This document shows positions 24,562 to 35,020 of a stretch of DNA of 64,000 nucleotides, piece by piece. This stretch comes from Apodemus sylvaticus (Eukaryota; Chordata; Mammalia; Rodentia; Muridae), in contig NC_067473.1 of NCBI RefSeq assembly GCF_947179515.1, forward strand, positions 90,008,850 through 90,072,849, given 5' to 3'. Position numbers and translations under genes: made by a program. The notes beneath the pieces are model-generated. The model searched no databases, had not been told where the DNA came from, and saw only the letters and a program-made list of their open reading frames with translations. The stretch's first letter is position 1. The number at the start of each line of letters is the position of its first letter.

Positions 24562-24735
24562 GCCGGGCTGTGGTGGCACATGGCTTTAATCCCAGCACTT
24601 GAGAAGCAGAGGCAGGTTTCTGAGTTCGAGGCCAGCCTGGTCTACAGAGTGACTTCCAGGACAGCCAGGACTACACAGAGAAACCCTGTCTCGAATACAA
24701 CAAAAAACAAACAAACAAACAAACAAACAAAAAAA
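24562..24735 (+). mobile_element. Young B1 SINE with 15-bp TSD
   Basis: Complete B1: head 'gccgggctgtggtggcac', box A and box B regions of the internal Pol III promoter, end 'aaaccctgtctcg', then a tail that has become (CAAA)n (about 24703-24730). Exact direct repeat aaagtataacagtca at 24547-24561 and 24736-24750. Low divergence in body and TSD implies recent insertion. Confidence 0.96.
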
Positions 24736-24842
24736 AAAGTATAACAGTCAAGATTTCCTCTTCTTTTTAGAGTTACCGCTTTAATGCCTTCATTTACAAC
24801 ATGGGTGAAAAACATGACATAGAAATATCTTGCTTCTACTTT

Positions 24843-25764
24843 TTTTATTTATTCGATATATTTTTTATTTACATTTCAAATGATTTCCTCTTTTCTGGCT
24901 TTCCATTCCCCGAAAGTCACATAAGCCCTCTTACCTCCCCCTCTTTCCTCCCCCTCTTCCCCCATCTACCCCTTCCCACTTCCGTGATCTTGAATTCCCC
25001 TATACTGCTGCACTGAGTCTTTCCAGAACCAGGGGCCACTCCTCCATTCCTCTTGGACACCATTTACTATGTGGATTATGTCTTGGGTATTCCAAGTTTC
25101 TAGGTTAATATCCACGTAACAGTGAGTGCATACCATGATTGATCTTTTGAGACTGGGTTGCCTCACTTAGTATGATGTTCTCCAGCTCCATCCATTTGTC
25201 TAAGAATTTCATGAATTCATTGTTTCCAATGGCTGAATAGTACTCTATTGTGTAAATATACCACATTTTTTGTATCCATTTCTCCGTTGAGGGACACCTG
25301 GGTTCTTTCCAACTTCTGGCTATTGCAAATAGGGCTGCTATGAACATAGTGGAGCATGTGTCCTTATTGCATCCTGGGGAATCCTCTGGTATATGCCCAG
25401 GAGTGGTATAGCAGGGTCCTCTGGAAGTGCCATGCCCAGATTTGTGAGGAACCTCCAGACTGATTTCCAAAGTGGTTGCACCATCTTGCAATTCCACCAG
25501 CAATGGAGGAGTGTTCCTCTTTCTCCATATCCTCCCCAACACCTGCTGTCTCCTGAGTTTTTAACCTTAGCCATTCTGACTGGTGTAAGGTGAAATCTCA
25601 GGGTTGTTTTGATTTGCATTTCCCGAATGACTAATGATGTTGAACATTTCTTAAGGTGCTTCTCAGCCATCTGAAGTTCTTTATGTGAAAATTCTTTGTT
25701 TAGCTCTGTACCCCATTTTTAATAGGGTTATTTGGTTCTCTAGGGTCTACCTTCTTGAGTTCTT
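24843..25764 (-). mobile_element. 5'-truncated young L1, minus strand, ORF2 frameshifted
   Basis: On the minus strand it runs from the ORF2 C-terminal region into the short 3' UTR and an A tail at about 24843. ORF2 is split into two overlapping frames (25338-25670 and 25105-25542), so an indel lies near 25400. Flanking 12-bp repeats 'tg[c/t]ttctacttt' at 24831-24842 and 25765-25776 differ at one base. It belongs to the same 3' UTR type as the full-length L1 at 39.8-46.4 kb. Confidence 0.93.
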
Positions 25765-25776
25765 TGTTTCTACTTT

Positions 25777-26505
25777 TAAAAACGTTCTACTTATCATTAC
25801 ATCTGTGTCTAGGTTAATGAAGTATTTATTCTATTGGGGAAATTTTAATACATTGACATTTTCTCCATTGTGACTTTATGTATTAGTTTTAGGTAGAAAA
25901 GAAAATCAATAACCCCAACCTAGGAAGAGGTGAACTGGAAACTATTCTATATTATGAAACTCTATCAACTGGGCACTGTCAGCATGGGAGGCTAAATACA
26001 CAGGCATCATATGGAGAGCTGAAACGGGGTAACTTCAGGCAGAAGGTATCTTTTTAAAGAACATTCCGATAAAAAGCTTCAACAGCAGGGCATATCTCTG
26101 GCATGCTGGGAACAGTAGTTGACCGAACAAATCAACATATAACAGTTGGATAGTTGGATTCAGGAGGGAATATATCAGACTATAAACCAAATGAGGCTTA
26201 TGAACAGCAGCCAGGGTTACAAATCAAAAGCCATTAAATATGTATGCCATGTGGGTCTACTGATGAAAGCAGTAGTGGTATTCGATCCGGGTTTTCATGA
26301 ATGAAGGCAGGAGTAGAATGGTGAGTGGACAGCAGGAATTGTCATTAACTTCTGGAGTAGATATTATGAAGAATTTGGAAGAATATTAATTTTTATCAGT
26401 TGTCTATTTAGCCTCATTCCCACATTCTGTTAGGTAACTGAGTTTAAATTAAATATATAGGTAATCTCACTTCAAATAATAGAGTACTTCCAATAAGTCA
26501 GCACT
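25777..26505. other. Intergenic, nothing recognised
   Basis: No gene or repeat signature seen. Confidence 0.4.
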
Positions 26506-27118
26506 TTTTCATTTATTTTTTATTATATATATTTATTTACACTCCATAGTTTATTTCCCCATCCTCTCTCCAACTTTTCCATATCCCATAACTCCTCCCC
26601 ATCCCCCTGTCCCCACACCCCATTACACCTGTCCTTTAAACTCCTTGGGGCTTCGAGTCTCTTGAGGGTTACGTGCATTATTTCTGAATAAACACAGACC
26701 CAGCAGTTCTCTGCTGTATGTGTGTTGGGGCCTCATATCAGTTGGTGTATGTGGCCTATTTGGTGGTCCAGTGCTTGAGAGATCTCAAGGGTCCGGATTA
26801 ATGGAGACTGCTGGTTTTCCTACAGGGTCGCCCTTCTCAGCTTCTTTCAGCCTTTCCCAAATTAAACCCCAGGGGTCAGCAGCTTCTGTCCGTTAGTTGG
26901 GTGCACATATCTGCATCTGACTATTTTAGCTGCTTGTTGGATCTTGCTAGGTCCAACATGCTAGGTCCTGTTTTGTGAGTGTTCCATAGCTTCAGTAATA
27001 GTGTTAGGCCTTGGGACCTCCCCTTGAGCTGGATCCCACTTTGGGCCTGTTGCTGTCCAGCCTTCATTTCCTCAGGCTCTTCTTCATTTCCATCCATGTA
27101 ATTTTTTCAGAGAGTAAC
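26506..27118 (-). mobile_element. Lx-type L1, 3' segment of a 5'-inverted copy
   Basis: Plus-strand reading is the reverse complement of an older rodent L1 3' region: 'tatttatttacactccatag', 'cgagtctcttgagggttacg', 'tctctgctgtatgtgtgttg', 'tgagagatctcaagggtccg', up to 'tccatccatgtaattttttc'. At about 27118 the L1 switches strand (see next entry), the signature of twin priming. No ORF survives. Confidence 0.85.
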
Positions 27119-27557
27119 AATTAAAAGTACAGAATACCCAAGATACAGTCCTCAGAACTTAAAAAGGTCAACAAGCTCAAGTGAGGACACTTGGGAGGGA
27201 GAAGAAAGCAATCACAAGAAGGGAGAAGGGTGGCACCTGAGAGGGGAAGTGGACATGGGTGGTGGTTGGGAAACGTGATCTGGTATTGGGAAAAGGACTG
27301 AAGCCCTGAGGGCCAGGTGAAAGAATTGGAACAGGCAACTTTGGGAGGTAGGGGTGTGGGGCCCCTCCAGAATACACCAGAGACCTGAGAGAGAGACTCT
27401 CAGGACTGAAAGGGAGGAACCTTAGATGAACAGTAGGGAGAGGGAACTTATAGAGCCCACCTCTAGCAGGAAGACAGGGCATCAAATGAGGGAGGAGGGT
27501 ATCCCATGTTCACAACTCTGACCCATAATTCTGCACTTTGAGAAACTGGGATGTCAG
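27119..27557 (+). mobile_element. Lx-type L1, inverted 5' segment
   Basis: The same L1 type continues on the opposite strand: 'gaatacccaagatacagtcc' (27132), 'aagtgaggacacttgggagg', 'gaaagcaatcacaagaaggg', and finally 'aactctgacccataattctg' (27515). In L1 sense order, its last part (after 'acccataattctg') corresponds to the sequence where the minus-strand segment begins, so the two pieces meet with about 30 bp of overlap by eye. A weak flanking repeat (gtcagcactt at 26497, gtcagtcctt at 27553) is possible. Confidence 0.8.
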
Positions 27558-28985
27558 TCCTTATACTTACCATGACTGCTGAAGTTGTGGAAGTGTCTTC
27601 AAAGCTGCTGAGATTGGTAGAACCAGATTTCTGCCTTCTGTTAATGAAGTGATTAAAAAGAAACTTCACTAGGCTGTATACAGAAAGAACAATAAATCAT
27701 TAACACTGTGGTGTGGGTTTTAATAGTCTTTGATTAATCTATAATCTACCACTATGGCAATACTCTTCGTTAATGGAATTTGCAATTAGATAGTTATTTG
27801 AAACACAATTCATTTTATATTTATTAAATGTTCTGCATGCTGTTATGTTGTCATTAGGTAGCATTTAGCAACCTGATCATTAAAGCAGCAAGAAGGGTCA
27901 CAGACATCATTTCCAAGAGTTCTAACTGTATTCTAAAATATTTTGTTTAATAAATTTAATGCTATGACTCGGACACCAGATGTGTTCTAATAAAAACGTA
28001 TTTTCTCTAAATTTTTAACATGTTCCTCCATGTTGATAAACATCAAGCTATTAACCATTTTGAACTCATTTTTATGATCACAAACACTCTGTATAACTGT
28101 GTTAATCTATCAAGACAGTTTTAGGTTTCTTTAGTTTTAGTAATACAGTATTATTTGCTTTTATCATCCCTATGAACAATATTTCATAAAATAACTTCAT
28201 TGAATAATGGTTTATTTTTCCTTCTAAACCTTCTTTAGAGGGTTTGGGCCACCATTATATGGCCACATGAATTTGGGCAGAATACTTTGGGAGTTTTGAG
28301 TGTTGGGGTCAAAGCTATTCTTCCCTTTGTGGTGGCAGGAATCTGAGGCAGGGACTGAATACCATTAATTACCCTCAGTCACAACACTCACTGACATACA
28401 TCTTCCTACTATTTCCTACCTCTTGAAAGTTTCACCTCCTGCTGATATAAATGTTGATATTTGAGCTTGTGAGGGTCATTTCAAAGCCAAACCTCAACAC
28501 AGACCAAAGTTATTCAAAATGAACATGTTTATTATTTGGATTAAATTTCCCTGGAAATAAATATTTGTGGGTTGATTTTTAGAAATAAGATAAGCAATAT
28601 ATATAATTTCATTGTGTATGGAAACATATAAACTGAAAAAAAAATATTGTAAGTAGCAGCACCAACTAGATCATGTAGTTGCATGAAAATTAGCATAGAA
28701 GTATGATATGATAATGACCATAACTCATTTAAAATAGTTTTTTATCTTGAGTAATTGAATTAGCCATACTCCACACATTTTTCCAATTAGAAAGTATTCA
28801 AATTGAAGGAAAAGTGAGCAAAAATGCAATTAAGAGAGAACAGGAATCTTTAAAGTTCATGGAGGAAGAAAAATTGATGTTCTTTTGACTGGCAGCTTTG
28901 ATGAGTTTGTGCTAGTGTTAACGGCTTGGTGACTTCCTAAACAATTCTGTTCTTCTTGTGCTTTATTAGTGAGTTGTAAAGTTTC
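27558..28985. other. Intergenic, mostly unrecognised
   Basis: 28220-28510 (with 'tacctcttgaaagtttcacc' and 'tttcaaagccaaacctcaac') looks like a decayed old dispersed repeat, class unknown. The rest is AT-rich with no signature. Confidence 0.35.
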
Positions 28986-29016
28986 ACATTATTGTTTTAA
29001 TGTCAGAATGCAATTT

Positions 29017-29235
29017 TGTACGTATGTGTGTGTTGTGTGTGTGTGTGTATAGTATATATGCATGTGAAAGTATATTATTGTCACTATGTGTGCATGTGTG
29101 TGTAGTACATATGCATTTGTGCATTTACAGTGGCTTATGTATGTATTTGTGTGTACTACAATGCATATATGAATATATGAATTCATGTGTGTGTGTGCGC
29201 GCATGTGTGTCTGTGTGTCTGTGTGTCCATATGTA
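29017..29235. repeat. TG-rich low-complexity tract
   Basis: Imperfect TG/TATG repeats, purest at 29023-29047 and 29187-29227, with a CGCG interruption near 29199. Cysteine/valine-rich frames across it are artefacts. Confidence 0.85.
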
Positions 29236-29260
29236 TACTCCCAAGGTTGATGTAGGATAT

Positions 29261-29265
<5 letters not shown>

Positions 29266-29292
<27 letters not shown>

Positions 29293-29634
29293 CTGAGACA
29301 GGGTTTCTCATTGTAGCCCTGGCTGTCCTGGATCTCATTCTGTAGACCAGGCTGGCCTTGAACTCAGGAGTCTGCCTGCGTCTGCCTCCCAGAGTGCTAG
29401 TATTACAGGCGTGTGCCACCACTACCTGGCTAAATCTAAGTTGTTTTTTTGTTTGTTCTGTTTGGGTTTTTTTGTTTTTTTGTTTTTTGTTTTTGTTTTT
29501 CAAGACAGGGTTTCTCTGTATAGCCCTTGCTGTCCTGGAACTCACTCTGAAGACCAGGCTGGCCTCAAACTCAGAAATCTGCCTGCCTCTGCCTCCCAAG
29601 TGCTGGGATTAAAGGTGTGCACCACCACTGCCCG
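29266..29634 (-). mobile_element. B1-B1 dimer, minus strand, one shared TSD
   Basis: Two complete B1 monomers in the same orientation: bodies 29293-29430 and 29501-29634, joined by a linker (29431-29500) made of an A-rich tail and a short non-B1 stretch. A CT tract at 29261-29284 is the purine (GA) tail of the outer monomer. The 11-bp direct repeat ggatattctct occurs at 29255-29265 and 29635-29645, that is outside the pair; no repeat brackets either monomer alone. This fits a single retroposed read-through transcript. Confidence 0.88.
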
Positions 29635-29645
29635 GGATATTCTCT

Positions 29646-31127
29646 TGTAGTATACCTTATTCACTAAGACAGTCTCTCAGTTATTCCCAGCTTTCTCTGA
29701 TTAAACAAGGTTCGCTGGTCAGCTTGATATTGGGGTGCCTTATCTCTGTCTTTCAAATGCTAATATTATAAGTCTGGAACTTCTGTAGACCATCTCTCTC
29801 TCCATATAACATATATTATGCATGTGTATATATGTATATATATTAATATATGACATTTATTGATTATTAGATGCCAATAACTGCTGTGTTTTTAACTTAA
29901 TTCCATCAACATTTCACCGTAATAGTCCTTGAAAAGGACTGTCAATTGTGTTGCTTATATTCCACAATGAAGAGACTGGAAGACACAGAACACACAGAGA
30001 TTATGATTGGTTGGCCTTACTAGGTCTCTGCTGAAAGCCTATCCTGTTACTTAGAGACTTTGCTATCTCTGTCAGTTATCCCTACAAAATACAGATGTGC
30101 CTTTTTTTATTGGATATGGTCATAGTGATTGCCTAAGTGGGAAGTTACCCAAGTATACACTGACAGGTAGCATTTGGCTTTAATTCTTTTGCAATGTGCA
30201 AAGGACAATGCAGGACAAAAGTTATATGTTAAGAATTTTATGATTTCAATATTTAAAAAAAATCTCTCCATTCTACCTTGCATTTTAATCAATAACATCC
30301 TTACTAATTTCTGTCTTATCTGCCTTGGTAAGAGTCTCTTCTAATATCAACCAAAGGAATCAGGTGAGAAGACATTAGACTAATCAAGACATTTAAGTAA
30401 TCAAAATCCATTCCCCCTTCTGTTCTCAGTGAAAGACCATGTCATTCAAACCCTTCTTTTATCTCACGTACCTGCTTCTTTTTCTCTCAATTTAGCAACA
30501 ATATCACATCAACCAAATTTTGTCACTCAGACAAATCCAGGTGTATTATACCACAGGGGCTTTTCATTTGCAGTGTCCCCATTTAGCATATATTCTCATT
30601 TGAGCACATGGATAATTTGATTATGCTTGTAGATATTTTAATTAAGTATTCTATTTCTCAGAGTGTTTTTTATTGTGTAGTCTTGAATATTCCTCACCCT
30701 GCCATTCTCAGTCTACTTTGCTGCACTCTTCTCAGCAGCAATTTTTAGCATTTCCCATATTATTCTCTTTTTATGAGTTCTTCTGTGAATACACTCTAAA
30801 GTAAATTATATCAAAGGGGTATTAGTGTCCTTTGGGTATCTAGAGCAAAGGTTGTCACAATTAACCTGTCATTTTTGTGTATTAATAAATACATGGATGG
30901 CTTGTTAAAAACTTTATGGTAAGAGTGATATTAAGAACATGTTTGGTAGGATGACTAATATAGAACCATGACACTTCATTTCAAATTTTGTGTGAGTAAC
31001 CAAGTCACTCAGACAAGCAAATCAGTTCTGAGGTGGTGAGAGTACCTTAAGGTTGTAGGAACAACTATTCCACATGTAAACAGTTCTTTGAAGTTAAATA
31101 ATTGGTTTATTTTATTGCTTTAAAAGC
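29646..31127. other. Intergenic, nothing recognised
   Basis: AT-rich; no gene or repeat family identified. Confidence 0.4.
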
Positions 31128-31140
31128 AATGAGTATTTTT

Positions 31141-31309
31141 TAAAGATTTATTTATTTATTTATTATATGCAAGTACACTGTAGCTGTCTTTAGACATTAG
31201 ATCTCTTTACAGATAGTTGTGAGCCACCATGTGGGTACTAGAACCTGAACTCATTTCCTTTGGAAGAGCAGTCGGTGCTCTTGCTCAATGAGCCATCTCT
31301 CCAGCCCCT
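31141..31309 (-). mobile_element. B2 SINE, minus strand, near full length
   Basis: Minus-strand reading gives the tRNA-like head ('ggggctggagagatggctca' at 31307-31288), 'gagcaccgactgctcttcc', 'acatggtggctcacaac', and the tail TAAATAAATAAATCTTTA. Imperfect 13-bp repeats aatga[g/t]tattttt at 31128-31140 and 31310-31322 flank it. The box A/B promoter regions are present but some positions differ. Confidence 0.93.
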
Positions 31310-31322
31310 AATGATTATTTTT

Positions 31323-31803
31323 AAAAAGGCCTTGGACTAAGGTAGCAGTGCTACTATGGTCAATTTTGAGGATAGAGTTAATCACAAATTAATTCTCAGA
31401 CCAAGTTAATCTTAATGGTTTTAGAATGGCTTATTCAAAAGATTGAGAACAGACATGGGAAAGGTTTTAATTTCAAGAGCTCAGATTGGAGGTAGTTCTA
31501 ACAATGATTCATATTTGTGAAATGTTTGTACTTTCATATGAGATATATCAGATCTTTAACATTATGAAGCCTGAAATTCATGTCTGGTGCATTTTTTGAC
31601 TCTTTACACAAATTACTTGGTCATGAATTATTCAGTTTTTTAAAACAGTAGACTTTCTAACTATATTCTCAAATGTGAAAATTGAGAACAAACAAATTCC
31701 CATCCCAAAGCCTAGGAAACAAACAAAAACCTCACCTTGGTAGCACTTCCATTGTCATGACTATAATTCAAACTCAAGTTAGGGGTTGATCCTCTGTGGT
31801 GTT

Positions 31804-31805
<2 letters not shown>
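31323..31805. other. Intergenic, nothing recognised
   Basis: No gene or repeat signature seen. Confidence 0.4.

Positions 31806-31868
<63 letters not shown>
31806..31868. repeat. (CT)n microsatellite, 62 bp
   Basis: Uninterrupted CT units; the long Ser/Leu and Arg/Glu frames on both strands derive from it. Pure (GA)/(CT) tracts of this length can form triplex (H-DNA). Confidence 0.97.
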
Positions 31869-31871
<3 letters not shown>

Positions 31872-32588
31872 CTTCTCTGTCTCCAATGTGTACCTCTTGT
31901 GCCTGTTCCTGTGTGAGTGATAATGTGCACACATGCATACAGCACAGCACTGTGACGTCATATACCAACTTGTCACAGTGCACTTATGGTCAATGTGCAA
32001 GAGTGGAATCTCTCCATACACTATAAGAGTCCTAGATGTCAAACTCCAGTCACGCTTTGTACCAAGCACTTTTACCATCTATCTGGTCATCTTTTCATGT
32101 CTTTTAATAGACATTATACATTATCTGAACATTAACTGGTTAAGAGTAATTTGAGATCACTGAATTTAATTTACTTAAAAGCGCTCTAAATTATATAACA
32201 TCAAGTTATATGATCCTTAAATATTTTGGCAAAGACTAGACAAAAATATTAATTTCAATCAGAAATGAATTATTTTTATAACTTTTTTGAGTCTCAAAAA
32301 TTTAACCCTAAATTCTGGTGTTATATGCATGGTTTATACATTACACTAGATTTTTTGTTTGTTTTCTTGTCTATCTTAAAAATATCACTATTATTACACA
32401 AATATTACACATACCTTATTATTTATTTGAGGTCCATTTCCTGTTGGTACAAACATCAATTTTAACCTGGTAAACTTCATATTAAATATAGTTTTGACAA
32501 TCATATTATCATTATTATTTGACATTATTTTAATACTGGTTCTTTAATTTTCAAGTCGTAATCTTATGAAAGGAAGGCCTTAAGAGAT
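31869..32588. other. Intergenic, nothing recognised
   Basis: AT-rich; no gene or repeat signature seen. Confidence 0.4.
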
Positions 32589-32597
32589 ATTATTTTC

Positions 32598-33427
32598 TTT
32601 TTTAATTGAATATATTCTTCATTTAGATTTCAAATATCATAACCTTTCCCAGTTTCCTCCTTCCCTGAAAACCCCAAACCCATCCTCCTACTCCCTGCCT
32701 TTAAGAATATACCTCTCCCCACAACCCACTCCCACCTACCTGCTCAATTTTTCCACTCTGGGGAATCTATTGAGCCTTCATAGGACCAAGGACATCTCCC
32801 ACTTATGCTCGACAAGGCATTCCTCTGCCACTGTTTTGGCTGGAACCATGTGTATCCCTTGGTTGATGGGTTAGTCCATGGGAACCCTAGGGCATCTGAT
32901 TAGTCAACATCAAAATTCTTTGTATGAGGCTGAAAACCCCTTCAACTCCTGGAGTCTGCACCCCACCTTCTCCATTGGGGACCCTGTGCTCAGTCCAATG
33001 GTTGGCTGCTGTCATCTGCCTCTGTATCTGTAAGGTTCTGGCAGGGCCCCTCCAGAGACAATCATAACAGGCTCCTTTTTAGTATGCAATCCTTGTCATA
33101 CATAGCCGTGTCGGTGTTTGGTGACTGTTTATAGGATGAATCCCCAGGTAGGGCAGTCTCTGGGTGACCTTTCCTTCAGTCTCTGCTCCTGTGAGTATTT
33201 TGTTCCCTTTCTCAGAGGAACCAAAGCACCCCTACTTTGGTCTTCCTTCTTCTTGAGCTTCCTGTGGTCTGTAAATTGCAATGTGTTTATTTTGAGCTTT
33301 TGGGCTAATACACAATATCAGTGAATGCATTACATGTGTGTTCTTTTGTGATTGGGTTACCTCACTCAGGATGACACTTTCTAGTTCCACCCATTTGCCT
33401 AACAATTTCATGAATTCATTGTTTTCA
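32598..33427 (-). mobile_element. L1, 3' segment of a 5'-inverted copy
   Basis: The plus strand is the reverse complement of a rodent L1 3' UTR and ORF2 end: T-rich tail at 32598, 'cccaggtagggcagtctctg' (33143), 'gattgggttacctcactcag' (33351), 'caatttcatgaattcattg' (33403), ending abruptly at about 33427 where the strand of L1 changes. Confidence 0.92.
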
Positions 33428-33791
33428 CCCTGAGATTCTACCTCACACCAGTCAGAATGGCTAAGATGAAAAATTCAGGAGACAGCAGATGCTGGAGAGG
33501 ATGTGGAGAAAGAGGAACACTTCTCTATTCCTGGTGGGATTTCAAGCTGGTAAAACCAATCTGCAAATCAGTTTGGCAGTTCCTCCAAAAATTAGGCATA
33601 GTACTACCTGATGAACCAGCTATACCACTTCTGGGTATGTACACAAAAGATGCTCCAACATTTAATAAGGACACATGCTTCACTATGTTCATAGCAGCCT
33701 TATTTATAATAGCCAGAAGCTGGATAGATCCCTCATGTCCTTCAAGAAAGGAATGGATGCAAAAATTACGGTATATATACACAATGGAAAC
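33428..33791 (+). mobile_element. L1 ORF2 end, inverted 5' segment
   Basis: Plus-strand L1 ORF2 C-terminal coding sequence, open as 112 codons at 33457-33795 and including the cysteine motif region (C-W-R-G-C-G-E-R-G-T). In L1 order it stops at 'tatacacaatgga', and the minus-strand segment resumes only about 20 bp further on. That adjacency, reversed orientation and small deletion are what twin priming yields. A weak flanking repeat (attattttc 32589-32597, ataattttc 33792-33800; 8 of 9) is possible. Confidence 0.92.
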
Positions 33792-33800
33792 ATAATTTTC

Positions 33801-34604
33801 ATTAATTCATTTTTTTCTGTACTTAGATTCATTTTGATAAGCCAGCACATTAGTTTCATTTTATATGGTACTCAGGGTATTTAGTTCATTTAATTGCCTC
33901 TGAATAGTATGTGGAAGCTATCATCATTCATTTTTGGACAAACAGCATCATAATGAGTCACTTAGAACAGTGTCAGTCATTAACACCATTAATAGAAGAT
34001 AAGCAATATGGAATGGCAAAGGCTAGACTATAATTGATTTCCTTTTTCTGATCTTTAATTATAAGTGTTAAAAATCTTTCTAGATGTTGAACTCTCTGCA
34101 AAATGATGACCTTGCTGCATAATGTTCCAAAAGTCCTGCATTTTAAAACCAGTTTTATACTCTATCAGGGAATAGGGTCACTGTGTCTGGTATTTATATA
34201 ACTCTTGAATTGAAGAAATTCACCTTTTCTGGCTTTGGATTTGAAAGAAATGGGGAGATTTGATGTGTGTGCAACAAAGATGAGGGGTTAAAAGATAGGA
34301 TTTAGAACTTTTTAGTGGAGATTGAGTGGTTTTGAAATTGACAGTGTACAGCTGTATGATTCCAGTATTTTGAAAGTAAGAAGAGTGTTTCAGAGACCAT
34401 GGACTTTGATGCCTGAGGTTTCCGTAATTTGCATGATGAGATACAGGTTGGATTCAGATCTTATACCGTTCTTTCTATTAATCAGTGAATTTGTAATTTT
34501 GATTTGTTGTTCTGAAACATACACTTTATAAAACAAATGCAAAAGCTATCATTTGTGTTATAGAATCTTATAACATAGTTTTAGTATTCACATACATAAG
34601 AAAT
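33801..34604. other. Intergenic, nothing recognised
   Basis: No gene or repeat signature seen. Confidence 0.4.
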
Positions 34605-35020
34605 ATACTTTCTTTTGGTTTTTCTTTATTGAAAATACATTTTTTCACATTATATATTTTAATTTATTTTCCCCTCTGTATTCTCACAGTTCACCCTACT
34701 TTACCTCAAATTTGGATTCACTCACTTACTGGTTCTCAAGAGAAAACAAACAAGCTTCCTTGGGGTTATAATAAATATAATATAATATAATATAATATAA
34801 TATAATATAATATAATATAATATAATATAATATAATATAATATAATATAATATGATAAACAGAAACTGTCACATCAAAATTCATCAAAACAAACAAAGAA
34901 GGAAAAGAGTTCAAATATGGTACGAGAAAAAGAAGTCCGCTCATTAATAACTCAGGATTTCTATAAAAACACTAAGCAGGAAGCCACAATATATATGAAA
35001 AGAAGCTGTACATTTTCAAG
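34605..35020 (-). mobile_element. Old L1 3' UTR, minus strand
   Basis: Plus-strand order 'tttctttattgaaaatacat', 'ttttcccctctgtattctca', 'caagagaaaacaaacaagct', a TATAA array, 'caaagaaggaaaagagttca', 'ataactcaggatttctataa', 'acactaagcaggaagccaca' follows an old rodent L1 3' UTR in reverse complement. Highly diverged and 5'-truncated. Confidence 0.72.
34775..34853. repeat. (TATAA)n pentanucleotide microsatellite
   Basis: About 15 near-perfect 5-bp units inside the old L1 3' UTR, apparently expanded from its internal A/T-rich segment. Confidence 0.95.

Noticed and set aside
29000..29599. Cysteine/valine-rich and B1-derived frames
   Set aside because: Translations of TG repeats and of the two B1 copies.
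31141..31309. tRNA gene
   Set aside because: The tRNA-like head belongs to a B2 SINE; no complete cloverleaf.
31712..32078. Arg/Glu-repeat and Ser/Leu-repeat frames
   Set aside because: Translations of the (CT)n microsatellite.
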